A stretch of DNA of 64,000 nucleotides from Flavobacterium magnum (GTDB lineage: Bacteria; Bacteroidota; Bacteroidia; Flavobacteriales; Flavobacteriaceae). Positions 37,296-46,099 of the stretch are shown in pieces; within the stretch, counting starts at the first letter, position 1, and the number at the start of each line of letters is the position of its first letter. Made by a program: the position numbers and the translations under genes. Location: positions 868,001-932,000 of the forward strand of contig NZ_CP028811.1 in assembly GCF_003055625.1 (NCBI RefSeq), given 5' to 3'. The notes below the pieces were generated by a model. It did no database searches. It was not told where the DNA came from and saw only the letters and a program-made list of their open reading frames with translations.

Positions 37296-38186
37296 TTAGT
37301 TGGTTAGTGTAAGATTTATCGCGGGTTCCGTGATTTTTCCGTCATCGTTAGTTCGGGATTTAGAAGACTGCCTTTTATACCATTTGCCTCCTATGAAATG
37401 GAATGTGTTTGCTGCGTCGACCGGATTGCAGACGATAACCGGAGCGTAGGTGTCAAATTGTTCCATTTTGCCCTCGAGCGTCTTATACTTCATAACATAT
37501 TTATTCTTTTCTATTATCATCCATTCATAGCCGATGAAAATTCCATTATCCGGCATAGTGAGGTGGAATTTCGTAAGATCGATTGTGTTTTTCTCTGAGC
37601 CTTTTTTTACAGTGACGATGATATCCTCATCAATCATGTCATTCCCCGGAAATCCTTCATCGTTCACTGAAAATATCCTCAATTTGAATGTGGCGTTCCT
37701 GATATTGCTTTTTGTAAATACAATAGCATTTTTGATAAATGGTGTATCTGAGTACAAACTGTCTGAAGGAAAAAATTTGGCATAGATCCACGGTGTCGCA
37801 CCGGATATATAAGTATGGGCTATTTGTTTCGATCCGCCAATCTCAATTGTCCTGGTGGCTTCGGGGGTTTTAACCGAAATGCGGACCTCATCGAGTTGCT
37901 GCACCAATTCCTGCATTTTAACCATTGCAATGTTCGCGGCTGCAACCTTTTTTGATTTGTATCCCACCGCAGAAAAAACAAGTTTATCGGCGCGTGTCGC
38001 GGTAATCGCAAAACTGCCGTCTTCTTCCGAAGTCGCCCCGATGTTTCCGTTTTCGATCCAGATGTTTACATAAGGTACCGGTTGCCCCGAAATACTGTCT
38101 TTTACGACGCCCCGGATTTGACCGAACGCTGAAAAGTTTAGGAAAAGCATCAGAAAATACCAGTAGACAGTTCTTAAGTTTTTCAA
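37296..38186 (-). CDS. Carboxypeptidase-regulatory-like domain protein
   Basis: 296 residues. A signal peptide (YWYFLMLFLNFSAFGQ) is followed by a CarboxypepD_reg-like beta-sandwich (IRGVVKDSISGQPVPYVNIW, EEDGSFAITA) at about residues 24-105. The remainder is an unrecognised beta-rich domain. Such proteins are exported and often surface-associated in Bacteroidota. Three bases separate it from the GH3 gene, and 42 bases from DUF6909. Confidence 0.8.
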   Translation of the reverse strand: MKNLRTVYWYFLMLFLNFSAFGQIRGVVKDSISGQPVPYVNIWIENGNIGATSEEDGSFAITATRADKLVFSAVGYKSKKVAAANIAMVKMQELVQQLDEVRISVKTPEATRTIEIGGSKQIAHTYISGATPWIYAKFFPSDSLYSDTPFIKNAIVFTKSNIRNATFKLRIFSVNDEGFPGNDMIDEDIIVTVKKGSEKNTIDLTKFHLTMPDNGIFIGYEWMIIEKNKYVMKYKTLEGKMEQFDTYAPVIVCNPVDAANTFHFIGGKWYKRQSSKSRTNDDGKITEPAINLTLTN

Positions 38187-38189
38187 TGT

Positions 38190-39686
38190 TTAAATTTTTA
38201 AATTTCCCAATGCCTCTGCAATCGTCCGGTCGTTCGACAGGCGCGGGATCTTATTCTGCCCGCCCAATTTCCCGATGGACTTCATATATTCCTGAAAACC
38301 ATTTTTCGGCACTTTGGTAATGACAAGCGTTCGCAATACATTTCCTGAAATCAGGTCGTCATAATAGGTATTTTGCTTCCGCATGGCATTGTCAACTTTT
38401 TGGGCTAAAGCATCCATATCCGCCGGTTCATTTTCAAACTCAATGAACCATTCATGATAGGGTAAGCCGCTTATCGGATTGATTTGTGGCGCTACAGTAA
38501 ATTCATTGACGCGTATTTCGGTACTTTCCATGGCTTCCTGCAATGCGCTTTCCACTTCTTTGCCGATTACATGCTCCCCGAACGCAGAAATGTAATGTTT
38601 GATGCGACCCGACACTACGACACGGTAAGGCTTCAAAGAGGTAAACTGTACGGTATCACCGATATTATAGGCCCAAAGACCCGCATTGGTAGAGATAATC
38701 AGCACGTAATTCACACCCAACTCCACTTCGCCAATGGTATAACGCCTGGGATTTTCGGTAAAAAATGCATCCGATTTTACAAATTCATAGAAAATCCCGG
38801 CATCCAGCAACAGCAACATGCCTTTTTCCTTTTGGGAATCCTGGTAGGCAAAAAATCCCTCCGAAGCCGGAAATAGCTCGATACTGTCGACTTTCCTGCC
38901 AATCAGGTTTTCAAACCTGGCGCGGTACGGTTCAAAATTGACACCGCCGTAAATGAACAGGTTGAAATTTGGGAACAGTTCGCCGACGGGCTTTCCTGTT
39001 TTTTGGTTCAGTTTCTCAAAGTACATCTGTACCCACGACGGGATACCGGAAATAACGGTCATGTTTTCGCGCAGGGTTTCTGCTACGATGGCATCGACCT
39101 TGGTTTCCCAGTCGTCAATACAGTTGGTTTCCCATGACGGAAGCCTGTTTTTCTGAAGGTATTTAGGGACATAATGCGCAACAATCCCCGACAATCTTCC
39201 CAAGCTCACGCCGTTTTTTTCTTCCAGTTCCGGACTGCCCTGCAGGAAGATCATTTTACCGTCTACAAACCCGGCATTTCCGGTTTCATGGATGTAATGC
39301 AGGATCGCATCCCGTGCCGCCTGAATATGGAACGGCATAGACGCCCTGGTCAGCGGAATGTATTTTGCGCCCGACGTGGTTCCGGAAGTCTTGGCGAAAT
39401 ACAGCGGCTTGCCGGGCCAAAGCACATCCGGTTCACCATTGACCACTTCGTCAACATACGGCCTGAGCTCTTCGTAATCACGTATCGGGACGTTCTTTAC
39501 AAAGTCCTGATGCGTTTTAATCTGCCCAAATTGATGGTCTTTCCCGAATCGGGTATTTTTTGCGTCTGAGATCAGCGATGCGAAGACCTTCTGTTGTGAC
39601 ACGACAGGATTTTGCGCCCATTTTTGCGTTTTCCTGAAAACCTGTGCAGCGAAAATCTTTGCGGCGATTGCCTTGATGGATGCCAT
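38190..39686 (-). CDS. GH3 auxin-responsive promoter family protein (acyl-adenylate enzyme)
   Basis: 498 residues from the ATG at 39686; the upstream TTG at 39695 is less likely. YFAKTSGTTSGAKYIPLT (about residues 92-109) is the ATP/AMP phosphate loop of the GH3 branch of adenylate-forming enzymes; FPASEGFFAYQD is also characteristic. Plant GH3 enzymes conjugate amino acids to acyl hormones; bacterial members have no clear substrate. It lies one base from the M23 peptidase gene, so it is co-transcribed. Confidence 0.88.
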   Translation of the reverse strand: MASIKAIAAKIFAAQVFRKTQKWAQNPVVSQQKVFASLISDAKNTRFGKDHQFGQIKTHQDFVKNVPIRDYEELRPYVDEVVNGEPDVLWPGKPLYFAKTSGTTSGAKYIPLTRASMPFHIQAARDAILHYIHETGNAGFVDGKMIFLQGSPELEEKNGVSLGRLSGIVAHYVPKYLQKNRLPSWETNCIDDWETKVDAIVAETLRENMTVISGIPSWVQMYFEKLNQKTGKPVGELFPNFNLFIYGGVNFEPYRARFENLIGRKVDSIELFPASEGFFAYQDSQKEKGMLLLLDAGIFYEFVKSDAFFTENPRRYTIGEVELGVNYVLIISTNAGLWAYNIGDTVQFTSLKPYRVVVSGRIKHYISAFGEHVIGKEVESALQEAMESTEIRVNEFTVAPQINPISGLPYHEWFIEFENEPADMDALAQKVDNAMRKQNTYYDDLISGNVLRTLVITKVPKNGFQEYMKSIGKLGGQNKIPRLSNDRTIAEALGNLKI

Positions 39687-39687
39687 A

Positions 39688-40557
39688 TTATTCAAATGCT
39701 ATAAACTGTGAAGGATCAATCGGGTAGCCGTCTTTCCACAATTCAAAATGTAGGTGAATTCCGGTTGACTGCTCGCCGCTCGAACCTGCAATGGCGATGA
39801 CTTCGCCGGTTTTTACCTTGTCGCCCTGTTCGGCGGTGAGCGACTCACAATGCTTGTAAACCGAGATCAGTCCGTCGTTGTGGCGCAATAGGATCACATT
39901 ACCGTTTGTAGGCGTCCAATCGGCAAAAATCACTGAGCCCGATGCAACCGACTTGATCGGGGTGTTTTTCGCCAACGCAATGTCGACCGCGTAATGCCTG
40001 TTCCTGACGCTGTACGGTTCGGTTACTATGCCCTTGACCGGGGAGAACAGCACGGCGCCGGCCTTGGACGAAGCCTGTTCAAATAAATTGTATTTGTCTT
40101 CCTGTGCGACCTCCCTCCGCAATTTGAGGTCTTCCCCCCCGGGCTCCATATCAAGTTTGGAAACGTCGACCGTCTCTGCCGCCGTAATTGAATCCTTATT
40201 GAGACGGGCATAATCGACATCGCCGGTAAGGATTTTCCTGATGGAGGAAATGTATGCCTCATTCTTCCTGAGCGCGTTGGTCAGTGAGTCGGATTTAAGC
40301 GCGAGTTCGGTCGCATCTTTTTTAAGTTTGGACGATGCATAGCCTGGAATGTACTCACGCAAAGGCGTAAACGCGATGATGTAAGTGGTTACAAAAATAA
40401 TCAGTACCGCGCCCACCGTCGCCACCACAAAGACATTCATCAGCGTAAGCCTCAGGGAGAAGATTTCCTCAAAGGTGTCCTCGTTGAGGATTACCAGCCT
40501 GTTTTTGGTAAACAGTTTGTTTTTGATCCGCTGTCTTTTGAGTCTTTTTTTGGACAT
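39688..40557 (-). CDS. M23 family metallopeptidase (LytM-type)
   Basis: 289 residues. A basic N-terminus, one transmembrane helix (about residues 37-60), a coiled region, and a C-terminal M23 domain with zinc ligands in RHYAVDIALA (His..Asp) and GIHLHFELW (HxH). It should cleave or regulate cleavage of peptidoglycan peptides in the periplasm. ATG at 40557 is preferred; a promoter box on the minus strand (40576-40583) lies within the longer reading from 40578. First gene of the long operon to rffA. Confidence 0.9.
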   Translation of the reverse strand: MSKKRLKRQRIKNKLFTKNRLVILNEDTFEEIFSLRLTLMNVFVVATVGAVLIIFVTTYIIAFTPLREYIPGYASSKLKKDATELALKSDSLTNALRKNEAYISSIRKILTGDVDYARLNKDSITAAETVDVSKLDMEPGGEDLKLRREVAQEDKYNLFEQASSKAGAVLFSPVKGIVTEPYSVRNRHYAVDIALAKNTPIKSVASGSVIFADWTPTNGNVILLRHNDGLISVYKHCESLTAEQGDKVKTGEVIAIAGSSGEQSTGIHLHFELWKDGYPIDPSQFIAFE

Positions 40558-40575
40558 TGGCCTGTGTTTGTGTTG

Positions 40576-40583
40576 CAAATATA
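40576..40583 (-). promoter_or_regulatory. Flavobacterial -7 box for the M23-to-rffA operon
   Basis: CAAATATA on the plus strand is TATATTTG on the minus strand, 18 bases before the M23 ATG. With short or overlapping gaps to 28396, this may drive the whole right block. Confidence 0.55.
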
Positions 40584-40696
40584 AAAATTTATCGGAGCCA
40601 CATCCGGAATCTGTGTCAACATCACCTATGCCTGCGCCGATATGGTAAAATAATCACAAATAAAACCCGCTTTTACCGTAGGCCAAAGATTTTTTA

Positions 40697-40704
40697 TACC
40701 TTTG
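40697..40704 (+). promoter_or_regulatory. Flavobacterial -7 box for the tat genes
   Basis: TACCTTTG matches TANNTTTG, 24 bases upstream of the first tatA ATG at 40729. Confidence 0.55.
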
Positions 40705-40728
40705 TTATCCTATATTAATTGCTTACAT

Positions 40729-41019
40729 ATGATATCTTCGATTGTTTTTCTGGGTGAATTTGGTGGTCCCGAAATCATTTTTGTTATTATAATCATCCTG
40801 TTGCTTTTCGGTGGTAAGAAAATCCCGGAACTGATGCGTGGACTGGGAAGCGGCGTCAAGGAATTTAAAAATGCCGCCAAAGATGATAAGTCTGCCGATA
40901 GCAGGCCGGTATCCACCGATCCGATTGCGCCGAGCTCGCCGTTGACACCCCCCCTGCTCCGCAGGAAGAGGATAAGGCATAAGAAACCGCTGGATTTAAA
41001 AATTAATGCCTATCTTTAG
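40729..41019 (+). CDS. TatA/E family twin-arginine translocase subunit with altered C-terminus
   Basis: 96 codons as read. A short N-terminus, one transmembrane helix (GPEIIFVIIIILLLFGG) and the amphipathic [19 protein letters not shown] are standard TatA. After residue 74 the reading enters a basic tail (LLRRKRIRHKK) unlike TatA tails. A run of seven C at 40948-40954 marks the change: with one extra base the tail becomes PAPQEEDKA and ends at 40982. So the gene is frameshifted, phase-variable or contains a sequence error. Tandem with a second tatA/E. Confidence 0.8.
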   Translation: MISSIVFLGEFGGPEIIFVIIIILLLFGGKKIPELMRGLGSGVKEFKNAAKDDKSADSRPVSTDPIAPSSPLTPPLLRRKRIRHKKPLDLKINAYL

Positions 41020-41041
41020 GTTATACAAATAATAAATTATT

Positions 41042-41242
41042 ATGAATACACTATATTTTTTTCTTGGAGAAATCACTCCCATGAAAGTTATTCTGGTTCT
41101 CGCGATCGTGTTGTTGCTCTTCGGAGGTAAGAAAATCCCGGAACTCATGAGAGGCCTCGGAAGCGGCGTCAAAGAATTCAAAAATGCCTCCAAAGGTGAA
41201 GAAGAAGCCCCTGCGGTGCGCAGGGAGGATGAAAAGATTTAA
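41042..41242 (+). CDS. TatA/E family twin-arginine translocase subunit
   Basis: 66 residues. Transmembrane helix [14 protein letters not shown] followed by [21 protein letters not shown], matching the first copy almost exactly over the amphipathic helix. The tail is acidic (EEEAP..REDEKI). It would form the folded-protein export pore with TatC, which is not in this window. It lies 22 bases after the first copy as read and is followed by a terminator. Confidence 0.9.
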   Translation: MNTLYFFLGEITPMKVILVLAIVLLLFGGKKIPELMRGLGSGVKEFKNASKGEEEAPAVRREDEKI

Positions 41243-41245
41243 TCA

Positions 41246-41276
41246 AATCCCGGTTTAGGCCGGGATTTTTATTTTT
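41246..41276 (+). terminator. Rho-independent terminator after tatA/E
   Basis: An 8-bp stem AATCCCGG / CCGGGATT (41246-41253 and 41260-41267) is followed by a T-rich run. It just overlaps the end of the convergent tex gene. Confidence 0.75.
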
Positions 41277-43398
41277 ATATCACCATAGTCAACTGCACGC
41301 GTTTCCTGACCTCATCCACATCGGTGACCTTAACCTGTACATGCTGATGCAGCTTCACGACGTCATTCACATCGGATACAAACCCCTGTTTGAGTTGAGA
41401 AATGTGCACCAACCCGCTTTCCTTAATCCCAATATCAACAAAACAGCCGAAATTTGTAATGTTATTCACAATCCCCGGCAAAACCATGCCGTTCTTTAAA
41501 TCGGAAATTGTCCTGACATTGTTGTCAAATTCAAAAACTTTGGCCGATTTCCGCGGGTCCAGTCCCGGTTTTTCCAATTCACGGATGATGTCTTTCAATC
41601 CGAGTAAACCGATTTCAGGGGTTACATATTTTTCAGGCGCAATCAATGCTGTTTTTTCCTTATTGGCAATCAGCTCATTTACGGATATTTTCAGGTCCCT
41701 GGCCATTTTCTCCACAATCGGATAGGCTTCCGGATGCACCGCCGAATTGTCCAGCGGGTTTTTGGCATTCGAAATCCGGATAAAAGCCGCACCCTGCTGG
41801 AAAGCCTTGTCTCCCAGACGCGGTACTTTCTTCAATTGTTTCCGGTCTTCAAATGGCCCGTTTTCAGAACGGTATTGCACGATATTTTCCGCCAGCTTCT
41901 CCCCGATTCCGCTTACATACGACAATAAATGCTTGCTCGCCGTATTGATATTGATACCGACGGAATTCACGCAGCGCACGACCACAGTATCGAGCTCCTC
42001 CTTCAGCTTTCCCTGATCGACATCATGCTGGTATTGGCCCACGCCTATGGCTTTCGGGTCAATTTTTACCAATTCCGCCAATGGATCTGACAATCTTCTT
42101 CCAATAGAAACCGAGCCACGGACCGTCACATCATACGACGGAAATTCCTCTCTCGCAATCTTCGAAGCCGAATACACCGAGGCGCCGGCTTCACTCACCA
42201 CAAAAACCTGTACCGGCTTGTCGAACGGGATTTTCTTGACAAAAAATTCCGTTTCTCTTGAAGCCGTCCCGTTTCCAATCGCAATGGCTTCAATTTTGTA
42301 GGCATTGACCATCGATTTTACTTTCTTCATCGCAATTGCGCTCTCGTTTTGGGGTGCGTGCGGATAAATCGTTTCGTTATACAGCAAATCGCCTTTTTCA
42401 TCAAGGCAGACAATTTTACAGCCGCTGCGGTAACCCGGATCAATCGCGAGGATTCGCTTTTCTCCCAAAGGCGGTGCCAACAGCAACTGACTCAAATTTG
42501 CTGCGAAAACCTGTATGGAATTGGCATCTGCTTTGGCTTTGGCTTCCTGTAATGCCTCATTCGAAATCGCCGGCGCCAACAGTCGTTTCAAACTGTCTTC
42601 AATCGCGAGTTCGATATGTGGTGTGGTATCGTTATTTTTTTTGATGATGATCTGGCTGACCAGATTGAACGCTTCGTCCTGATCGGTATCAATCTTAAGT
42701 TTCACAAATCCCTCGCTTTCCGCACGCAGCATCGCCAGAAGCCGGTGTGGCGCGGCTTTCGTGAGACTTTCCGACCAGTCAAAATACTGGCTGAACTTCT
42801 GTGCGGCCTCGTCGTCTTTTTTTGATTTTGACACCTTGGTCTCGATCAACGCGGTTCTTTGGTACAAACGGCGCAGCTGCTTTCGGACGTAAATATTTTC
42901 GTTGACCCATTCAGCGATAATATCACGTGCGCCCTGCAAAGCCTCGTCTTCGTTTTTGACATTTTTGTTCAGGAAACGGGTCGAAATAAAATCGACATCA
43001 TCATTTCCCTGTGCCATAATGATTTTGGCTAAAGGTTCAAGACCATTTTCCCGGGCAACGTCTGCCCTGGTTTTTTTCTTCTTTTTATACGGAAGGTAAA
43101 AATCCTCGAGTTCCTGAAGGTCAAAGCTCTGATCGATTTTCTGCCTGAACTCCGGTGTCAGCGCGTTTTGTTCTTCCACTGATTTCAGGATGGCTTCCTT
43201 TCGTTTGATGATGGCCTGGTAAAACGCATTCAGTTTCGCTATCTGCTCCACGATGACCTCATCCAAATTTCCGGTCTGGTCCTTCCGATAGCGCGAAATG
43301 AAAGGGATCGTACAGTCTTCGGCTAAAAGTTTTAAGGTGTTTTCAATGTTTTTAGGTGCGGTACTTACCTGATTTTGTATGAATTGGACAGCGGTCAT
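41275..43398 (-). CDS. tex: Tex family RNA-binding transcription accessory protein
   Basis: 707 residues, typical for Tex. Domains in order: helical N-terminus (FISRYRKDQTGNLDE), YqgF-like RNase H fold (ILAIDPGYRSGCKIV near residue 320), helix-hairpin-helix region (NSVGININTASKHLLSYVSGIG), and a C-terminal S1 domain (GMVLPGIVNNITNFGCFVDIG). Tex binds nucleic acids and is conserved in bacteria; its exact role is poorly known. A TAGATTTG box on the minus strand at 43428-43435, inside the HTH gene, may be its promoter. Confidence 0.93.
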   Translation of the reverse strand: MTAVQFIQNQVSTAPKNIENTLKLLAEDCTIPFISRYRKDQTGNLDEVIVEQIAKLNAFYQAIIKRKEAILKSVEEQNALTPEFRQKIDQSFDLQELEDFYLPYKKKKKTRADVARENGLEPLAKIIMAQGNDDVDFISTRFLNKNVKNEDEALQGARDIIAEWVNENIYVRKQLRRLYQRTALIETKVSKSKKDDEAAQKFSQYFDWSESLTKAAPHRLLAMLRAESEGFVKLKIDTDQDEAFNLVSQIIIKKNNDTTPHIELAIEDSLKRLLAPAISNEALQEAKAKADANSIQVFAANLSQLLLAPPLGEKRILAIDPGYRSGCKIVCLDEKGDLLYNETIYPHAPQNESAIAMKKVKSMVNAYKIEAIAIGNGTASRETEFFVKKIPFDKPVQVFVVSEAGASVYSASKIAREEFPSYDVTVRGSVSIGRRLSDPLAELVKIDPKAIGVGQYQHDVDQGKLKEELDTVVVRCVNSVGININTASKHLLSYVSGIGEKLAENIVQYRSENGPFEDRKQLKKVPRLGDKAFQQGAAFIRISNAKNPLDNSAVHPEAYPIVEKMARDLKISVNELIANKEKTALIAPEKYVTPEIGLLGLKDIIRELEKPGLDPRKSAKVFEFDNNVRTISDLKNGMVLPGIVNNITNFGCFVDIGIKESGLVHISQLKQGFVSDVNDVVKLHQHVQVKVTDVDEVRKRVQLTMVI

Positions 43399-43419
43399 TT
43401 ATGAAATGAATTTTGATTC

Positions 43420-43983
43420 TTATTTCACAAATCTAATCAGATTCGGGTAAAATTTTCTATTATTCCCTTTATTGATTCTCGACGCAATAAATATCGGGTA
43501 AAGCAACGCCACCAGGATCAACAGGTAATAAATATAAAAAAATGAAGGGATTTGGTATTCATGCGAAATCTTACCGTAAACGGCAATAACCAGGAAGACA
43601 TTGACAAGTATCGTAAACAAAATCTGGAAATTGAGGATCCTTTTTCCGTGAACATCTACATTAAAAATTTTATCGCGCTTGTTGAGCCACAAAATAGCAG
43701 GAAGGATAATATTTCCCAACGGGATGATAATTCCGGTCATCACTGATAAATGAAGGAAGATAAGATACTTGCGGTCATTGATTTTACCGTAATCGACCAA
43801 TTCTTCAATGTTGATTTGGAGCACTTCGCAAATTTGCCTTAAGGTATTTCCGCGGGGCTCATTATCACCTTTCTCAATGCGTTGCAATGTCCGCAAATTG
43901 ATTTTTGACAAATCGGCCAGCTGTTCCTGTGACATTCCTTTTTGTTTCCTGACTTTTAAAATTCTCTCTCCAATGGTTTCCAT
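43420..43983 (-). CDS. XRE-type HTH regulator with C-terminal DUF4870-like membrane domain
   Basis: 187 residues from the ATG at 43983. An N-terminal HTH (ERILKVRKQKGMSQEQLADLS, LRTLQRIEKGDNEPRG) is followed by three to four hydrophobic helices resembling DUF4870 (GIIIPLGNIILPAILW). The architecture suggests a membrane-tethered DNA-binding protein. The gene is more A+T-rich than its neighbours. The target is unknown. Confidence 0.82.
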   Translation of the reverse strand: METIGERILKVRKQKGMSQEQLADLSKINLRTLQRIEKGDNEPRGNTLRQICEVLQINIEELVDYGKINDRKYLIFLHLSVMTGIIIPLGNIILPAILWLNKRDKIFNVDVHGKRILNFQILFTILVNVFLVIAVYGKISHEYQIPSFFYIYYLLILVALLYPIFIASRINKGNNRKFYPNLIRFVK

Positions 43984-44094
43984 GTTTTTGTAATTAAAGT
44001 TCATACAAAATTATACTCGGAGACAACCGGCTGGTAACGGTTTTTACGTGACATTTATACGGCATTTGTGCCTGAAGCCCGAATTTATGCGGAT

Positions 44095-44997
44095 TTATTC
44101 CTCTACAATGAAATCTTTCTGGCAGGCCTTTTCAAATTCCGGCTGGATCGTGCAATGGGTGATGTTGAATTCATGGCGAAGCAGCTCCTCGATCTCATCG
44201 GCAAGCGCGTTGAACTGAGACACCGACATGTCCTGAGTACAGTCAAGATGCGCCTCGAAATGCAGTTCGTTATCGTTCAAATGCCAAAGGTGGATGTGAT
44301 AAAGCTTATTTTCACCGGTAACTTTATGCACGCTTTCGGCTATCGCATCAATATTCAGGTTCTCAGGCGTGAAAAGCATCAGCATTTTTGTGGATGATTT
44401 CAGTAAACCGAAACCCATGATGATCAGGTACACCGCAATGGCAAAGGTGATCACGCTGTCAACCCAGAATATCTGGTAATATTTCATCAGCAAACCACCC
44501 GCCAGGACGGCTACGGATGCCATCATGTCTGTAAAAAGGTGCAGGTAAGCCGATTTCATATTGATGCTTTGCCTGGCTTCTTCGCGGATCAGGACTGCTG
44601 AAAATCCGTTGAATAAGATGCCGATCAATGACATCCAGATCACGAGCCCGGATTCAATCACGACTGGTTCCGAAAACCGGACAACCGATTCATAAATTAG
44701 GTAAAACGCCACGATGACCAGCGTTGAGGCATTGATGAACGCAGCCAGTAGTTCGGCACGCTTGAACCCGAAAGTGCGCATCGCGCTGGCTTTGCGCTTG
44801 GCCAGTCGGTGTGCAGCAAGGCTTAAAAACAATGAAATGACATCACTGAAATTGTGCAATGCATCCGAAATCAAGGACAAACTTCCTGAAATTATCCCTC
44901 CGACAATCTGTGCCACCGTAATCCCGATATTCAGCACAATCGAAACCGACAGGTTTTTGTCGCCGTTGTGGGAGTGGTGGTGGTGATCGTGTGCCAT
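44095..44997 (-). CDS. Cation diffusion facilitator family transporter
   Basis: 300 residues. A His-rich N-terminus (HDHHHHSH), six transmembrane helices with the metal-site motifs SDALHNFSD (helix II) and HLFTDMMAS (helix V), and a cytosolic C-terminal domain. This is the CzcD/ZitB-type zinc (or cobalt/cadmium) exporter. Its start lies at 44997, one base from the end of rpiB at 44998. Confidence 0.92.
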   Translation of the reverse strand: MAHDHHHHSHNGDKNLSVSIVLNIGITVAQIVGGIISGSLSLISDALHNFSDVISLFLSLAAHRLAKRKASAMRTFGFKRAELLAAFINASTLVIVAFYLIYESVVRFSEPVVIESGLVIWMSLIGILFNGFSAVLIREEARQSINMKSAYLHLFTDMMASVAVLAGGLLMKYYQIFWVDSVITFAIAVYLIIMGFGLLKSSTKMLMLFTPENLNIDAIAESVHKVTGENKLYHIHLWHLNDNELHFEAHLDCTQDMSVSQFNALADEIEELLRHEFNITHCTIQPEFEKACQKDFIVEE

Positions 44998-45429
44998 CTA
45001 GCTGCAGGCTATCTTATCGACACGGTTGGCATGACGACCGCCTTCAAAAGCCGTGTTCAGGAAAGTATCTACCATTTCGACGGCCTGCGCAATCGAGGTG
45101 AAACGCGCCGGGATACTGATGATGTTCGCATTGTTGTGCTGGCGCGCCAGCGCCGAAATTTCCTTGGTCCAGCACAATGCTGCCCGGATGCCCTGGTGTT
45201 TGTTGACGGTCATGTTGATCCCGTTTCCGCTGCCGCAGATAACGATGCCGAATTCAGATTTCCCGCTTTCCACATCTGCAGCGACGGGATGCCCGAAGTC
45301 GGGATAGTCCACACTGTCTGAGGTATCTGTACCATGATTAGTTACGTGATGACCTTTCGACTCAAGCATTTCGAGTATGGCTTTTTTGTATTCCGGGCCG
45401 GCGTGGTCGTTTCCGATTGAGATTTTCAT
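44998..45429 (-). CDS. rpiB: Ribose 5-phosphate isomerase B
   Basis: 143 residues from the ATG at 45429. MKISIGNDHAGPEYKKAI and CGSGNGINMTVNKHQGIRA are RpiB signatures (Asp/His and Cys active site). It interconverts ribose 5-phosphate and ribulose 5-phosphate. The longer reading from 45456 is rejected since a promoter box (45454-45461) lies there. Confidence 0.94.
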   Translation of the reverse strand: MKISIGNDHAGPEYKKAILEMLESKGHHVTNHGTDTSDSVDYPDFGHPVAADVESGKSEFGIVICGSGNGINMTVNKHQGIRAALCWTKEISALARQHNNANIISIPARFTSIAQAVEMVDTFLNTAFEGGRHANRVDKIACS

Positions 45430-45453
45430 TTTTTGAAGTTTAGTTGTGTTGCA

Positions 45454-45484
45454 CAAAGTTAGTTACAAACTTTTATACCAACAA
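45454..45484 (-). promoter_or_regulatory. Promoter of rpiB
   Basis: On the minus strand TTG (45484-45482) and TAACTTTG (45461-45454), spaced by 20 bases, match the flavobacterial consensus. It lies 24 bases before the start codon. Confidence 0.65.
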
Positions 45485-46085
45485 TTGCGAAAGACATCCT
45501 ATAAGTTTAATATAAATATTAGTACGGAAATGTTAAATTATCCCGATGTTAATACAATATGCAAGCGACTGATAGTCAAGGTGATTTAAATTAACATATT
45601 TTGTTTACAACTTAAAACAGAATTTCAGAAGTTTTTCTTGGCCGTATCGCTTTAATTGCTAATCCAAAACAGAAATGACACACGCAACAAATGTTTGCAG
45701 TTTTTTTTGATTAGTTATCCATGTCTCGATAGTGGTTTATCAACAGTTGTGAACGATTAATTTTGCAACAAACCTGACGCTTTATAGTTTTTCAACAACT
45801 GTTAATTAAATGCAAAAAATTCCTAATCCACAGTCGGTTGCAATGTAAATATAATGTTAGTAAATTGTTATAAGAAGTGTAAACCGCTCCGCAATAGGAT
45901 TGCCGGAAAATTTATTGCAGCTATTAACACGCAATAATAACCACCATAAATTTATAATTTCAATTCTTTTTTTTCTGATGTTTTTAATTGTTGTTGAAAA
46001 CTTCGGCGATTCGTAAGCGTTATATTTTTTATAAATGTTAAAGCGTATGGAAGCGTTGTAGATTCTTATTCGTATTTTTCCGTTT
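45485..46085. other. Candidate chromosomal replication origin (oriC)
   Basis: A 600-base, strongly A+T-rich, gene-free region between divergent rpiB and rnr. Near-consensus DnaA boxes (TTATCCACA): TTATCCATG 45715-45723, TTATCAACA 45737-45745, TTTTCAACA 45789-45797, TAATCCACA 45824-45832, and the reverse complement TGTTGAAAA 45992-46000. Very A+T-rich tracts at about 45945-45985 could unwind. Gene orientation switches here, and parS sites and mnmG lie 15-18 kb away. DnaA binding and origin activity are inferred. dnaA itself is not nearby. Confidence 0.5.
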
Positions 46086-46099
46086 TTAAGAAAATATAT

